From Saxidomus purpurata (lineage: Eukaryota; Mollusca; Bivalvia; Venerida; Veneridae): a stretch of DNA of 64,000 nt. The notes under the pieces were generated by a model. The model worked only from the letters and a program-made list of their open reading frames with translations, had not been told where the DNA came from and made no database searches. Numbering within the stretch: position 1 is the first letter of the stretch; each line of letters begins with the position of its first letter. The DNA lies in contig JAFMSR010000005.1 of the NCBI GenBank assembly GCA_022818135.1, forward strand, positions 17,979,716 through 18,043,715. Reading direction: 5' to 3'. Positions 54,300 to 64,000 of this stretch are shown here, in pieces. A program made the translations under genes and the position numbers.

Positions 54300-57200
54300 A
54301 TTCGTCTAGTACTTTCCGAGTTCCTTTTAACAAACTTGTTTATTTTGAACGTCTATCTATAAGTTTGTATGTATTTAAACAGGCAGATAAGCATTCAAAG
54401 CACGTTCATAATGACAAAAACGTTTTAAGACATGGAATTCAAAATTTACACAAGCTCGCTAAAATAGATTATATCTTTAAACACATCCATACTTACAGCG
54501 AATGGAGAATTTTCTCTTTACGTTTTTGATGAAATTGATGATACCTATGGTATGCAGAATTTTCTTTTCTATAAAAAAATATCTGACAGATTGAAATAAT
54601 TTAATTCCCAGCTGATGTATACTTGCAGCCTTTTGGACTGTTAAAAGGATACGGTAAATTGAAAAGAGTACATCGAATATGAATTTTTTAAACAGTTTCT
54701 CTATATAAAGTGAACATACACCAATGCCTGAGCTTTTAAACCCAATGGGGGTCACAGAAATAGTTTAAAGGTCTTTGGCGTACAGTCCGAATCGGAGCCG
54801 TTCTCTATAAGGAAACAATCTAATGTCCGAATTTGCCATACCACATCGGCACTCAAACACATTTCAATGTCAAAGGTATAATGTCGTGTTCGGCATGCAT
54901 AGGTCAACAGTCACAAATCAATCTGGAGCAGTTGCTGGATAAAGCCGGCTATGATAACTTGCTGAAGAAATAGAGCAGGTAGATTAAAAAAAATACAAAT
55001 TGTTTTTTAATTTTTCTGAGCAGCGAATCGCTCTTGTCCGTGTTGAAAAAAAAATGGTCGATTTAGACCGTAATTATATAATTTAAGACAGGGGCAAAAA
55101 AATTGGTATAGATAGGTTAACCAGGACCTTTTAGCTTAAACTATACCAGGCTGTGTGCTATTAAGGTTTTAAATTTTTCATCATGGAAGAAAAACTATCC
55201 CGAGTGTCTTTTCCTTTTAATTGGGAAATAATTTGTATATCAAAGCACTTCAGTTTAATGTATTTGGATTTCTTGAAAGATAAATCAAAAGAAAGACTGT
55301 GTCGACACAAACTCAGCACTTTTTGCTTATGAGATTTGACTCGGTTAGCTGAGACTCGAGTTCGTTCCGTTTATATTCTGTCACCTGCTTTACAACTTAA
55401 AAATGCAACTTCTTGGGCGTGTATAATACGTAATTTACATGACACGTGATAATATAATATTACATATAGAGGCTTAAAGTTCCCTGCCAAATATTATATT
55501 CAACGAATTGTACATCTTCCTTTTTATAAACTGTAATTTTATAAAAGGCTATAGCTCCAATTTTAAAATATTTCAAATAGTATTTTGGATTTAAGATTTT
55601 AACTGTAAACGCATTTAAAGCTCGGATAAGCGTAAAGATGGTTGGTTTGAGGTTCTAGTAGGTTTAAATAGCGTATCCTTAAACATAGGTAAAATACCAA
55701 CTTTACGTTATTTGAGAGAGCGTGCTTGTTTGCTTTGGATGTATAGAACGGGGCTTTAGATAACCATTTTCATTACAGTTTTAAACGACTTAATATATGG
55801 ATTTATGAATCTTGAAAGCTCATTAGAAGTTGAATGAGAATTGGATTAAATGTTTGTTTACAAATGAGGAAATAGACATCGTTTTGCGAGTGGACGTCGG
55901 ATTAAATTGGAACTTAAGTCAATTTACAACCAAAATTTAAAGAATCGGAATTATGTGTTTTGCGGCAATTTAAATGAAAGCATTGGAGTAAATTGAATTG
56001 AGTGTTTGATAGATTGCCCGGGTACTGTGTCAGTTTGATTCCGATTTTTGGATTTATTAAAGTATCCATCTCGGATAAATTTCTTCCTCAGGTAAGAATG
56101 ACATCCACTCAAACAGTGCAGTTACAAAACAGATTTTCTCCTGTAATTAAAAGTAAATTTCAATGCTTTTAAAATGCGCAATATACAATATATAGTTTCC
56201 TCAAGTCAGACACTTATATTAGGGGGCTTAATTGTTTCGCATTCTGTAATTTTATCATGTATTCAAATCGTGAATTGTAATTCATTTCCAAACCACTGAC
56301 TGTCAAGTGTTTTGCAATTCTGCAAAATAAAGTTTTGATTTAGAATCTGTGCTGATTTCTGAATGTGGAATGGCTGGTGTAATCATTAATGAATAAACTT
56401 GCTTTTTGCTCAATCGTCATTGAAAGTAACTCGTTTCGATTTTGCTGAAAACATTAGCAGACATTAATTGCACTTTGGGAATCAGCTGTTTTTGTGAAGA
56501 CGACAAAGAAAATACTGGTTTCATTTACTGTGTTTCTACAGTCCCTTTGAATCAGCTTTGTTTCTATCTTAGAAAACTCGTAATATTCTGTCAAAAATTA
56601 TAAAGTTTGAAATATAAAATTAAGCGGAAGTTATTTGTTTCCTTTTTTAATATTTTAAGTTTTAAATCATGTACAGGATGATATGTACAGGCAGTTTTCT
56701 TATAGGGGGCATAATGAATATAAGATCATTTTATCAAGTATACAAGGACAAAACCAAAATACTCGAACACAAAATACTCAATAAATGCGTTATAGCACTT
56801 CGTAGTAAAACCTGCATTATGCATGCTGATACATCTGTACCGATCTTTACAAACAACGTTTCGTTATTTCCTGTCGCCACTATGTAGTAAATGTTTTTAT
56901 TCGTTTCGTACTTACGTAACTACAGTTTTCTATGCTATTTTCCCTTCTGTTTTATATTCGAGTCTTGAATATTACACGTGCTTAATATGATTGGTATTAT
57001 TTTTTTCAAGATGAAACAAACGATTTTAATTAAATAAGTAGAAACAGTGTTTACAGTTCTAAATTAAAAGCACATATAGTATATTAGAAATGTATTTTGT
57101 TGCATAAACATGCTTGGTTGTAGTATCAGTTTAAATCCAGAAATACGACAGAAATCCTTGAGGTAATAATTTGGTCTTTTCTAATTAGATCAGATCTCTG

Positions 57201-58965
57201 ACAATTTTGATAAGGAACTAGAAATGGGGGGATACTTTTTAAGACACGCACGCGGTTTCTTCACGCGAGATCTTCACAAACTCAATATTCTTAAATGTCA
57301 TACCAATATTATGACAACGCTGAGTTAAATCTTTCCTAACTAAGCTCACATTTCGTCACATTTATCTAGTTCCTTAGATTATCATATCACATGTTGTGCA
57401 TCTTTTTATCTTGCGTTTTCTTTTGAGAGAGAAAAAACATATCTCAGATAAATGTTACATGTGACAAAGATACTTTGTTTTAATAATGAAAATGTTAATT
57501 TTGAGTGAACGTAACATTTTGAACAAAACGAACTTCTTACTAAAGCAATTTGGAGCTGGTTGCTCATGTAAAAGATCGCAAGTGCGAACAACAACATGGT
57601 CATCGCCCACAGTCCTTCTCCTGGCATTCCTTGGAAAGCCGACTCGCCATTACCTCACTAAACCCTCAATTTACAAGCGAGCAGCCTAAATTAATAGACA
57701 AGTGAACAGTACTCCTGTCTTACATTACAAACCAGTATCTGTACCACAATACTTTTATTTTTCAAACCACAGCGAGCGCTGGATTTACGAAGTATTAAAA
57801 GTAAACGCAACTAACTTTACAATAGCTTGCAAAAGATAGATACTAACTTCGTTCTGCATCTATGCCTACTAAATATTTAAATTAACATCCATAAATCGGC
57901 ACATAAAATCTCCAAAATCGCAAAGTCATTTCTTGCCTAATTGATTTTTGAAGCGACAATAATGACAGGCCACTGTCTATCACTGTACATGTATCAAAAT
58001 AATTAATTGACCATCATTTTAAGCGGAATAAAGATGACGACAGAGGTTATGGGAGGGCTGTTTTCTAGGAGCATTACACGAGGGCATGTGACAGCTATAG
58101 TAATTGGCACATTCCATGAAAGGTTTCTTGTCTATTAAGTAAGACTTCCCTCAATTGACGTTAAGCATTATGGTGACTTTTGTAACTTTATATGGATTTC
58201 TAAATGCTTTCCTCCCAAGCTTGTTCACCAGATACAGTCTTAAACTGTTACTATACTTAGAAACCCAATAAATAATTAATAGTGTATTAATATTTAAGAA
58301 CCGAATAAACCGTTTGAAGTTATTCGATAGAAAGGAAGGAAATAGTTGAATGTAATGTCCGTCTATTTTTGTTTTATACTGTGCCACGCGGTAATCTCCA
58401 AACCTTTCGGACAATCGAACAAAATACAATCGGCATCAACATTACAGGGGTACATTCAAACTAAAATTTTCAGTCGACGAAAATGTTTTCGTTATTTAAT
58501 GTTTCGCAATTCATCTCACTCTGATTGTGATATGAAAATGTAGGCTATCTTGTGTCCTTGTTGATAGTGATTTAAAGTTGAGCTGTGCAGTGTGAAGTCC
58601 AGTGTTTTGATTTTGTAACGCATTTTCAAAAAACATATTCTTAGTCTGGTTTTAACCTTGGCTCTGTCTTTACTAAAGCTCATTAAATTAACGTGGTAGT
58701 ACATAAGACCTATTTCCGTATAACTGGTAGTTTTTTTCGCCATTTTCAATGACATTAAATACGAAGATGTGGTATTCGTGCAGCGTAGCTCAGTGCATAT
58801 AGTTTTGAGGTTGCCGAGTCATGGCATATAATTAGGTCGCTTATAGACCGCATTTTCTTCATGAATCTATCCGGAATTAACAGTAAAAAAACAAAAACAA
58901 CAGTTTCTGGTTTCGTCAAAATTTTATTCATCTTCACTGATACAAAGACTTTGAGCGAGTACTAT
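54300..58965. other. AT-rich DNA, no supported gene
   Basis: About 4.7 kb without a defensible gene or repeat. Frames of 60-92 codons occur at 54.48, 56.67, 57.41, 58.15 and 58.52 kb, all without motifs. A weak A-box-like GTAGCTCAGTGCATA near 58784 has no B box. Confidence 0.5.
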
Positions 58966-58969
58966 TGGT

Positions 58970-60440
58970 ACCTTGTTATGTTATTCTACTATCGCCATTG
59001 GTCCCAATATTAACTTCCTGTAGCCACTTATATATTACTATGTATTACCTTACTGTTGCCATTTGGAACTTGGGCTAATTTCCCATACCGTTGCCATTGG
59101 CAGCTTATCCTACATTTCCCTAATGTTACCATTGCCAGCTTATCCTACATTTCCCTACTGTTGCCATTGGTAGCTTATCCTACATTTCCCTACTGTTGCC
59201 ATTGGCAGCTTATCCTACATTTCCCTACTGTTGCCATTGGCAGTTTATCCTATATTTCCAAACTTTTGCCATTGGCAGCTCGACCTACATATCCCTACTG
59301 TTGCTATTGGCAGCTTATCCTACATGTCCCTACCGTTGACATTGACAGCTTATCCTAAATTTCCCTACTGTTGCCATTGGTAGCCATTGGCAGCTTATCC
59401 TACATTTCCCTACCGTTGACATTGGCAGCTTATCTTACATTTCCCTACTGTTGCCATTGGCAGCTTATCCTACATTTCCCTACCGTTGGCATAGGCAGCT
59501 TATCCTACATTTCCCTACCGATGACATTGGCAGCTTATCCTACATTTCCCTACTGTTGCCATTGGCAGCTTATCCTACATTTCCCTACCGTTGCCATTGG
59601 CAGCTTATCCTACATTTCCGTACTGTTGCCATTGGCAGCTCGACCTACATTTCCCTACTGTTGCTATTGGCAGCTTATCCTACATTTCCCTACTGTTGCC
59701 ATTGACAGCTTATCCTACATTTCCCTACTGTTGCCAGTGGCAGCTTATCTTACATTTCCCTACCGTTGACATTGGCAGCTTATCCTACATTTCCCTACCG
59801 TTGCCATTGGCAGCTTATCCTACATTTCCCTACTGTTGCCATTGGCAGCTCGACCTACATTTCCCTACCATTGCTATTGGCAGCTTATCCTACATTTCCC
59901 TACCGTTGACACTGGCAGCTCGACCTACATTTCCCTACTGTTGCCATTGGCAGCTTATCTAACATTTCCCTACCGTTGACATTGGCAGCTTATCCTACAT
60001 TTCCCTTCGGTAGCCACTGATACCTTGACCTACATTACACAACTTCTGTCATTGGGACCTTGAGCTACATTTCCCAACTTTTGTCATTGGGACCTTGACC
60101 TACATTACCCAACTTTTGCCATTGGGAGCTTGACCTACATACAATACTGTAGTCGCTTACAGCTTTTTTCTATATTACCTAAATGTTGCCACTGGTACCT
60201 TACCCAGCTATTACCACTGGGACCTTATCTTGCTGTATATTACCCTACTGTTGCCAATAGTACCTTACCCTTCATAACTCTGTAGCCATAATATATACCT
60301 TACCCTATATTTCACTACTGTAGCCAATGATAGTTTGCCAATGATATTTTGCCCTACATTACCCTATACATGGTTACCAATGGTACCGTACAATATGTTA
60401 CCATAATGTCGTCAGCCTTATACTGTCGTTGCTGGTTGCC
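58970..60440. repeat. 35 bp minisatellite, ~27 core copies with decaying edges
   Basis: The unit TTGCCATTGGCAGCTTATCC plus TACATTTCCCTACYG repeats every 35 bp (59161, 59196, 59231 and so on). The core is 59052-60010, and much more divergent copies lie on both sides to about 58970 and 60440. Recurring variants (TTGACATTGG, GCTCGACC, TTGCTATTGG) are spread through the core. One 13 bp insertion lies near 59380. The plus strand is open in several frames (LILHFPTVAIGSLSYISLLL), but 35 is not a multiple of three and I see no gene. Confidence 0.95.
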
Positions 60441-62800
60441 ATTCTTACATTACCTTACCGTTACTTATTTCACTTAACTCTATTAAACTCCCTTATTGCT
60501 GCCGACAACGGACAATTATCCTCACCACATAACGATACTGTTGTCGCTGATATAATATGGAGCTAGAAATAATCTAGATGTCTGTTAAGCACTTTTTCGG
60601 CTGCATCAACGACCTACCATCGATTCTGTGATTACACTCCTTTTTACATAGAAACCTATAACCCTAATTCAGTGGTCTAAGTATAACTTTTGATTTCCCT
60701 TTAGTTGCTATATATAGGTATTGTGTGGCATACCAGCTACACCACTGATTTTTCTGCCCTTTTAGCATTGATCCACGTAGGCGATTTTTTTCCTCAATGT
60801 GTTATTCTAAGTTTCCCTGGATTCGTTATATCACGTAAACATTATCATTTTTAAAAATATTTGGAGTTAGACTTAAAAATATAACGAGGGCAATAAACAA
60901 TTCTCCTGATGCAAAAGAAGCAGAAAAGATGTGGATGATATTGTAATAAGGAAACGATTAGGTGAAAAGTCTTTATATCAAGCCTAGCATTTGCACTCGC
61001 AAAGTATATAGGAAAAAAAACAAACAGTCTTAAATAGAGTATCAATTTCCCTTCCGAATATCTTCCGAATAATTATCTTCTTATGCTGAATTGAAACTCC
61101 AGTCATCGTTCCGACATAACGTCAGTGTTTGACTGTGTATTGTTGTCAGAAATACTATGTTTAGGCTAGAAAAACATTAATAAATCTAAAACATTACATT
61201 TTGCACTGCGCGATCCCCGTCTGTATGATAGATATGAATTAGGCGGAATTAGGCAAGATGATTTCCTAATGCCGAGGTACTTCACTTTAAAGTGAACGTG
61301 TGTACCGACGGATTACAACCTTAATCCTATTTCAATGTACGTCTAAGGAAAAAAGAGCTAAGTAATCAAAAAAGGATCCCTTGTACATAAATATGTCCAT
61401 TTTAAACCTCTTTGGACCCCATGTTTGTCATTTATAAAAAGATTATATGCAGAAAGATAATGTTGCGTGATGTTCGTATTTAATAAATATTTGATTGCTT
61501 GTCATACATTCTTAGTAATTTTTGCACAGTATATGGCAACGTGCATCCAGTACACCCATATCTTGCTACAATTTCAATAGTTGTAGACACTTTTGGATAG
61601 CTATATTTTACTGATATTTTGTCAATCTTTCTGTCCAGACCACGTAAGCTTTTCTTCTCAAATGATTCGACACTTTTTAACCCTTTGTTGCAAATAGAAT
61701 CAGCAAACATTCCTATTTTGATTAACGCATTCTTTTGACAAAGGCGTCTGCTTTCATGCGAGGCATAAAGTCAACAGTAATCGCACTGATATTGCAAACA
61801 AAATCTTTGGTAAATACTTATCTTTACAAGATACCACGTAACGTGCAATTCACACAAATGACGGTTTTTACAACAATACAAGGGCGGCATCGTTGTAAGA
61901 CATTATAATAAAGAGTTAACGCGCATGAAGAAATGTCCCAAAATTTTAGCAGTGTGTATACAGGTCAAGGTAATTTTTCTATGCCTTTTTTCAATTAGTT
62001 TAATACAAAACAATTTATAATTGCTTTTTTTATATATTAACCTGATACACAGAGTAGGTTTGGAATTTCTCATTTAAATACTTCCTATATTAAGTAAATT
62101 TACGATCAGCGTGTTCAGTGAAATTATTGTGCATATTAATGTAAAATATTCATGAGCTATGTTTAATCTAAAATGTATGCAAAGTAAGTCATTATATAAT
62201 AATTTATTTCATTAGTTTCGGATTTTTATCGACTTTTTCTAGAAAAAACTAGTGATTATTATACAGGAGAGCACGAAAACTATTTAATCTTGTGTTTTAA
62301 TCTTGTTTTTTAATCTGAATACAAGGAAGTATATCAGCTGCCAAGTTAAACGACAACTTTCAAAGCGGCAACGTGATGAAATGTAGCGCGTTGCCTGTTT
62401 ACAAACGGTGACCATTAACCCTGCAGCGACACAAGGTCAAAGGTTGTGACCTTAGCCTTCAATCTAATGATCCCAGAACTTATAGGAATCTTCTGTTGAC
62501 CATGTTCAATCTCTCTGAAACGTTTTTAATGCATTGTCTAATTGCAATACGAAGGTACACTCATTTTTTCTGTTGACTAACAACAATTGACTTTAACCTT
62601 TAGCATCCTGTCTTCAATATTTATCAAAAAAGGAAAAAATGCCATAAAATATCATTTTATTATCGGTGTTCTTTTTAATTCTTAAGTTTCATAACAGTGC
62701 CTCTGAAATATGTGTAGAGGTTTACGTCACAAACTCTTTGCTACACAATATTCAACCATGCAACCGTACGATAACTCATACAAGGCTCTGCAAGACACAT
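60441..62800. other. AT-rich DNA, no supported gene
   Basis: No feature is supported over about 2.3 kb. A 76-codon minus-strand frame (61480-61710) has no recognised motif. Confidence 0.45.
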
Positions 62801-62900
62801 AGTTGTTAGTCACTGCTCTCCGAATGACCTCTATCACTGTACGACATATCAACTAAATCCGTTATGAGTTATGCTTCATGGTCACTGCACTGTAACACCG

Positions 62901-63034
62901 TATACAGCTCCTTTCGAATAGAGCTCCCCGGAGAGCTGTATTCGGTGCGCATTAACGAATACAGCTCCCCAGAGAGCTGTATTCGGCGTGCATTAACGAA
63001 TACAGCTCCCCTAGTCAAATGGGAGCTGTATTCG
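62901..63034. repeat. CGAATACAGCTCC palindrome cluster, copy 2 (three units)
   Basis: There are three hairpins. 62915-62945 has one arm mismatch. 62956-62985 is CGAATACAGCTC-CCCAGA-GAGCTGTATTCG. 62997-63034 is CGAATACAGCTCCC, loop CTAGTCAAAT, GGGAGCTGTATTCG. Starts are about 41 bp apart, and the linkers are GTGCGCATTAA and GCGTGCATTAA. A half unit (TACAGCTCC) precedes them at 62903. Confidence 0.9.
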
Positions 63035-63139
63035 GGGTTCTTGTACCTTTTTTTCGAATAAATCTCCCCAGTGACCCGATGCAACATAGACGTATATTTA
63101 AGGCGTATCATTACTGCACATAATTTATTACAGAATAAT

Positions 63140-63465
63140 AAGGGTCCATCCCGCTATTCAGGATGCAGTACTTAGCCCTGGGATGTTTGTCTTTTTGTCC
63201 GCCCGTGTTGGACGGACGGTTGAACGGAGGTTTAATGACTTTTGTGTTGGTATTGAAGAATTAATTTCTTTCAATAAACCTACATTTTTTCATACATGAC
63301 TGTTGCACATAAGGCGGCAGTTTAAGTGGTTTTGTTCTTCATTTCATAAATAAATTGTTGACAGAATGAAGCACATTCACACCAGGGCGTAAGGCCAAAC
63401 AGACGGACTGATAAGTCAACATACAGGATATGACAACAGACATGTGTTCGAACAGAAGGACCCAA
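63140..63465 (+). repeat. Dispersed module R, copy 2
   Basis: It matches the reverse complement of 29460-29778 end to end. The edge CCGCTATTCAGGATGCAGTA is nearly invariant. It includes a GTCCGCCCGTGTTGGACGGACGG stretch and, near the end, GACGGACTGATAAG and GACAACAGACA. There is no coding capacity. It sits between the two palindrome clusters of the 62.88-63.76 kb element. Confidence 0.8.
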
Positions 63466-63615
63466 GCTTTCGAACTACAATTTGGACATTGACTTAAAAG
63501 TTTTCGGAACGGCAAAACTTCTTCCTAAAGTGGAGTCATAAATTCATTTGGCCAAAAGACACATCACCACGTACTCAGACTTCTGTTATTTTTATCATCC
63601 GTTTGATCAAACATA

Positions 63616-63744
63616 GGGAGCTTTATTCGATTGTGCATGTGCTTTGGTTCGAATACAGCTCCGCTACACCAAGGGAGCTGTATTCGTTAATGTGCACCGA
63701 ATACAGCTCCCTGGGGAGCTGTATTCGAAAGGAGCTGTATCCGG
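63616..63744. repeat. CGAATACAGCTCC palindrome cluster, copy 3
   Basis: Units are 63650-63686 (arms CGAATACAGCTCC and GGGAGCTGTATTCG around a 10 base loop) and 63698-63727, a perfect 30 bp palindrome (14 bp arms around TG). An outer GGGAGCTTTATTCG lies at 63616 and GGAGCTGTATCC at 63731. The linker TTAATGTGCAC is the inverse of the linkers in the 62.9 kb cluster, confirming the opposite orientation. Confidence 0.9.
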
Positions 63745-64000
63745 TGTTACACTGCACTTCCTTTCAATTACCTCTGTCAATGTATGATGTATCAAGTGTA
63801 TACCTTATATACTTTTCAAGTTGATATGTTCCGGGTAATCTTTTTATATATGCAATAACAACAAAACAACAAAGCTAGAGTTACGGTTATTTGTCACTGC
63901 ACCTCTCTCAATGTGTTAGTTCATGTATCAGGACGGACATAATGGCAATCGGACAAAACGGCGACTATATAGTGGATTATTATTTTTTGACCAGGATAGA

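Larger units (their letters stand above)
62880..63760. mobile_element. Composite element with palindrome-cluster inverted ends
   Basis: The left end, CACTGCACTGTAACACCG then TACAGCTCCTTTCGAAT, is mirrored at the right end as ATTCGAAAGGAGCTGTA then CGGTGTTACACTGCAC. The ends therefore form long inverted repeats of about 150 bp built from palindromes. Between them lies dispersed module R. There is no transposase or other coding frame. A revcomp-colinear partial copy lies at 29.46-30.29 kb. The class is unknown to me. Confidence 0.7.

Noticed and set aside
58780..58830. Possible tRNA (GTAGCTCAGTGCATA)
   Set aside because: The downstream GGTTGCCGAGTC does not match the B-box consensus and no arms form.
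59056..59962. Four overlapping plus-strand frames of 84-132 codons with LILHFPTVAIGSLSYIS-type repeats
   Set aside because: Several phases are open at once within a 35 bp array; no unique coding sequence.
62901..63034. CRISPR-like palindromic repeats at 41 bp pitch
   Set aside because: The spacers (GTGCGCATTAA type) are near-identical linkers, not unique spacers, and there are no cas-like genes.
1..64000. Autonomous transposon or retroelement proteins (reverse transcriptase, transposase, Rep/helicase)
   Set aside because: No frame shows catalytic motifs such as YXDD-type RT or DDE spacing; all elements seen are non-autonomous or truncated.

Overview
This window looks like non-coding, repeat-dense DNA from the nuclear genome of a marine bivalve mollusc, probably a clam-like species. 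The base composition is AT-rich and no open frame is long or convincing enough to be a gene. There are tRNA-derived SINEs, foldback and MITE-like elements, and several short-period tandem arrays. There are also elements with roughly 145-170 bp internal tandem monomers whose ends carry hairpins reading GCTCACC / GGTGAGC. I assign the host group from memory of how such repeats look in bivalve assemblies; it cannot be proven here. No rRNA, CRISPR, phage or bacterial operon signal is present. The longest open frames either lie in tandem arrays, whose periods (52, 35, 25 bp) are not multiples of three, or are about as long as chance predicts at this base composition.

Layout. 0-4.3 kb: quiet AT-rich DNA with one tRNA-like B box, then a C-rich block (4.31-4.37 kb). 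4.6-7.0 kb: a hairpin, a two-monomer element with a 3' hairpin, a dispersed-repeat copy, a minus-strand SINE and the end of a GGTGAGC-type element. 8.9-13.05 kb: two reverse-oriented elements of the 145 bp monomer family, a tRNA-like unit and a cluster of five palindromes or foldbacks. 13.56-13.76 kb: a 200 bp SINE flanked by a perfect 8 bp duplication. 14.9 kb: a perfect 66 bp AT palindrome. 16-29 kb: mostly unannotated DNA, with microsatellites, a second good SINE (20.6 kb), one possible exon (18.5 kb) and a 25 bp minisatellite (24.5 kb). 29.4-30.7 kb: a composite repeat interrupted by foldback DNA. 34-45 kb: further tandem-monomer elements, a TIR-bounded element with a CpG-rich minisatellite (36.4 kb), a 21-22 bp GCGTTANTACGCC array (42.4-42.7 kb) and a seven-monomer 145 bp array (44.0-45.15 kb). 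49.0-49.7 kb: a ten-copy 52 bp array whose last copy is split by a 244 bp TA-flanked MITE. 53.7-54.3 kb: an irregular ~35 bp minisatellite. 58.97-60.44 kb: a 35 bp array with a homogeneous core and decaying edges. 62.8-63.8 kb: the second copy of the composite repeat, bounded by inverted clusters of a 30 bp palindrome.

The most distinctive structure is the pair of loci at 29.5-30.3 kb and 62.9-63.8 kb. Both combine a ~310 bp dispersed module with regularly spaced palindromes built on the half-site CGAATACAGCTCCC. At 63 kb the palindrome clusters act as inverted ends of an ~870 bp element; I do not recognise this architecture. Genes do not work together here in any way I can support: what is visible is a mobile-element and satellite landscape with at most a few uncertain exons.
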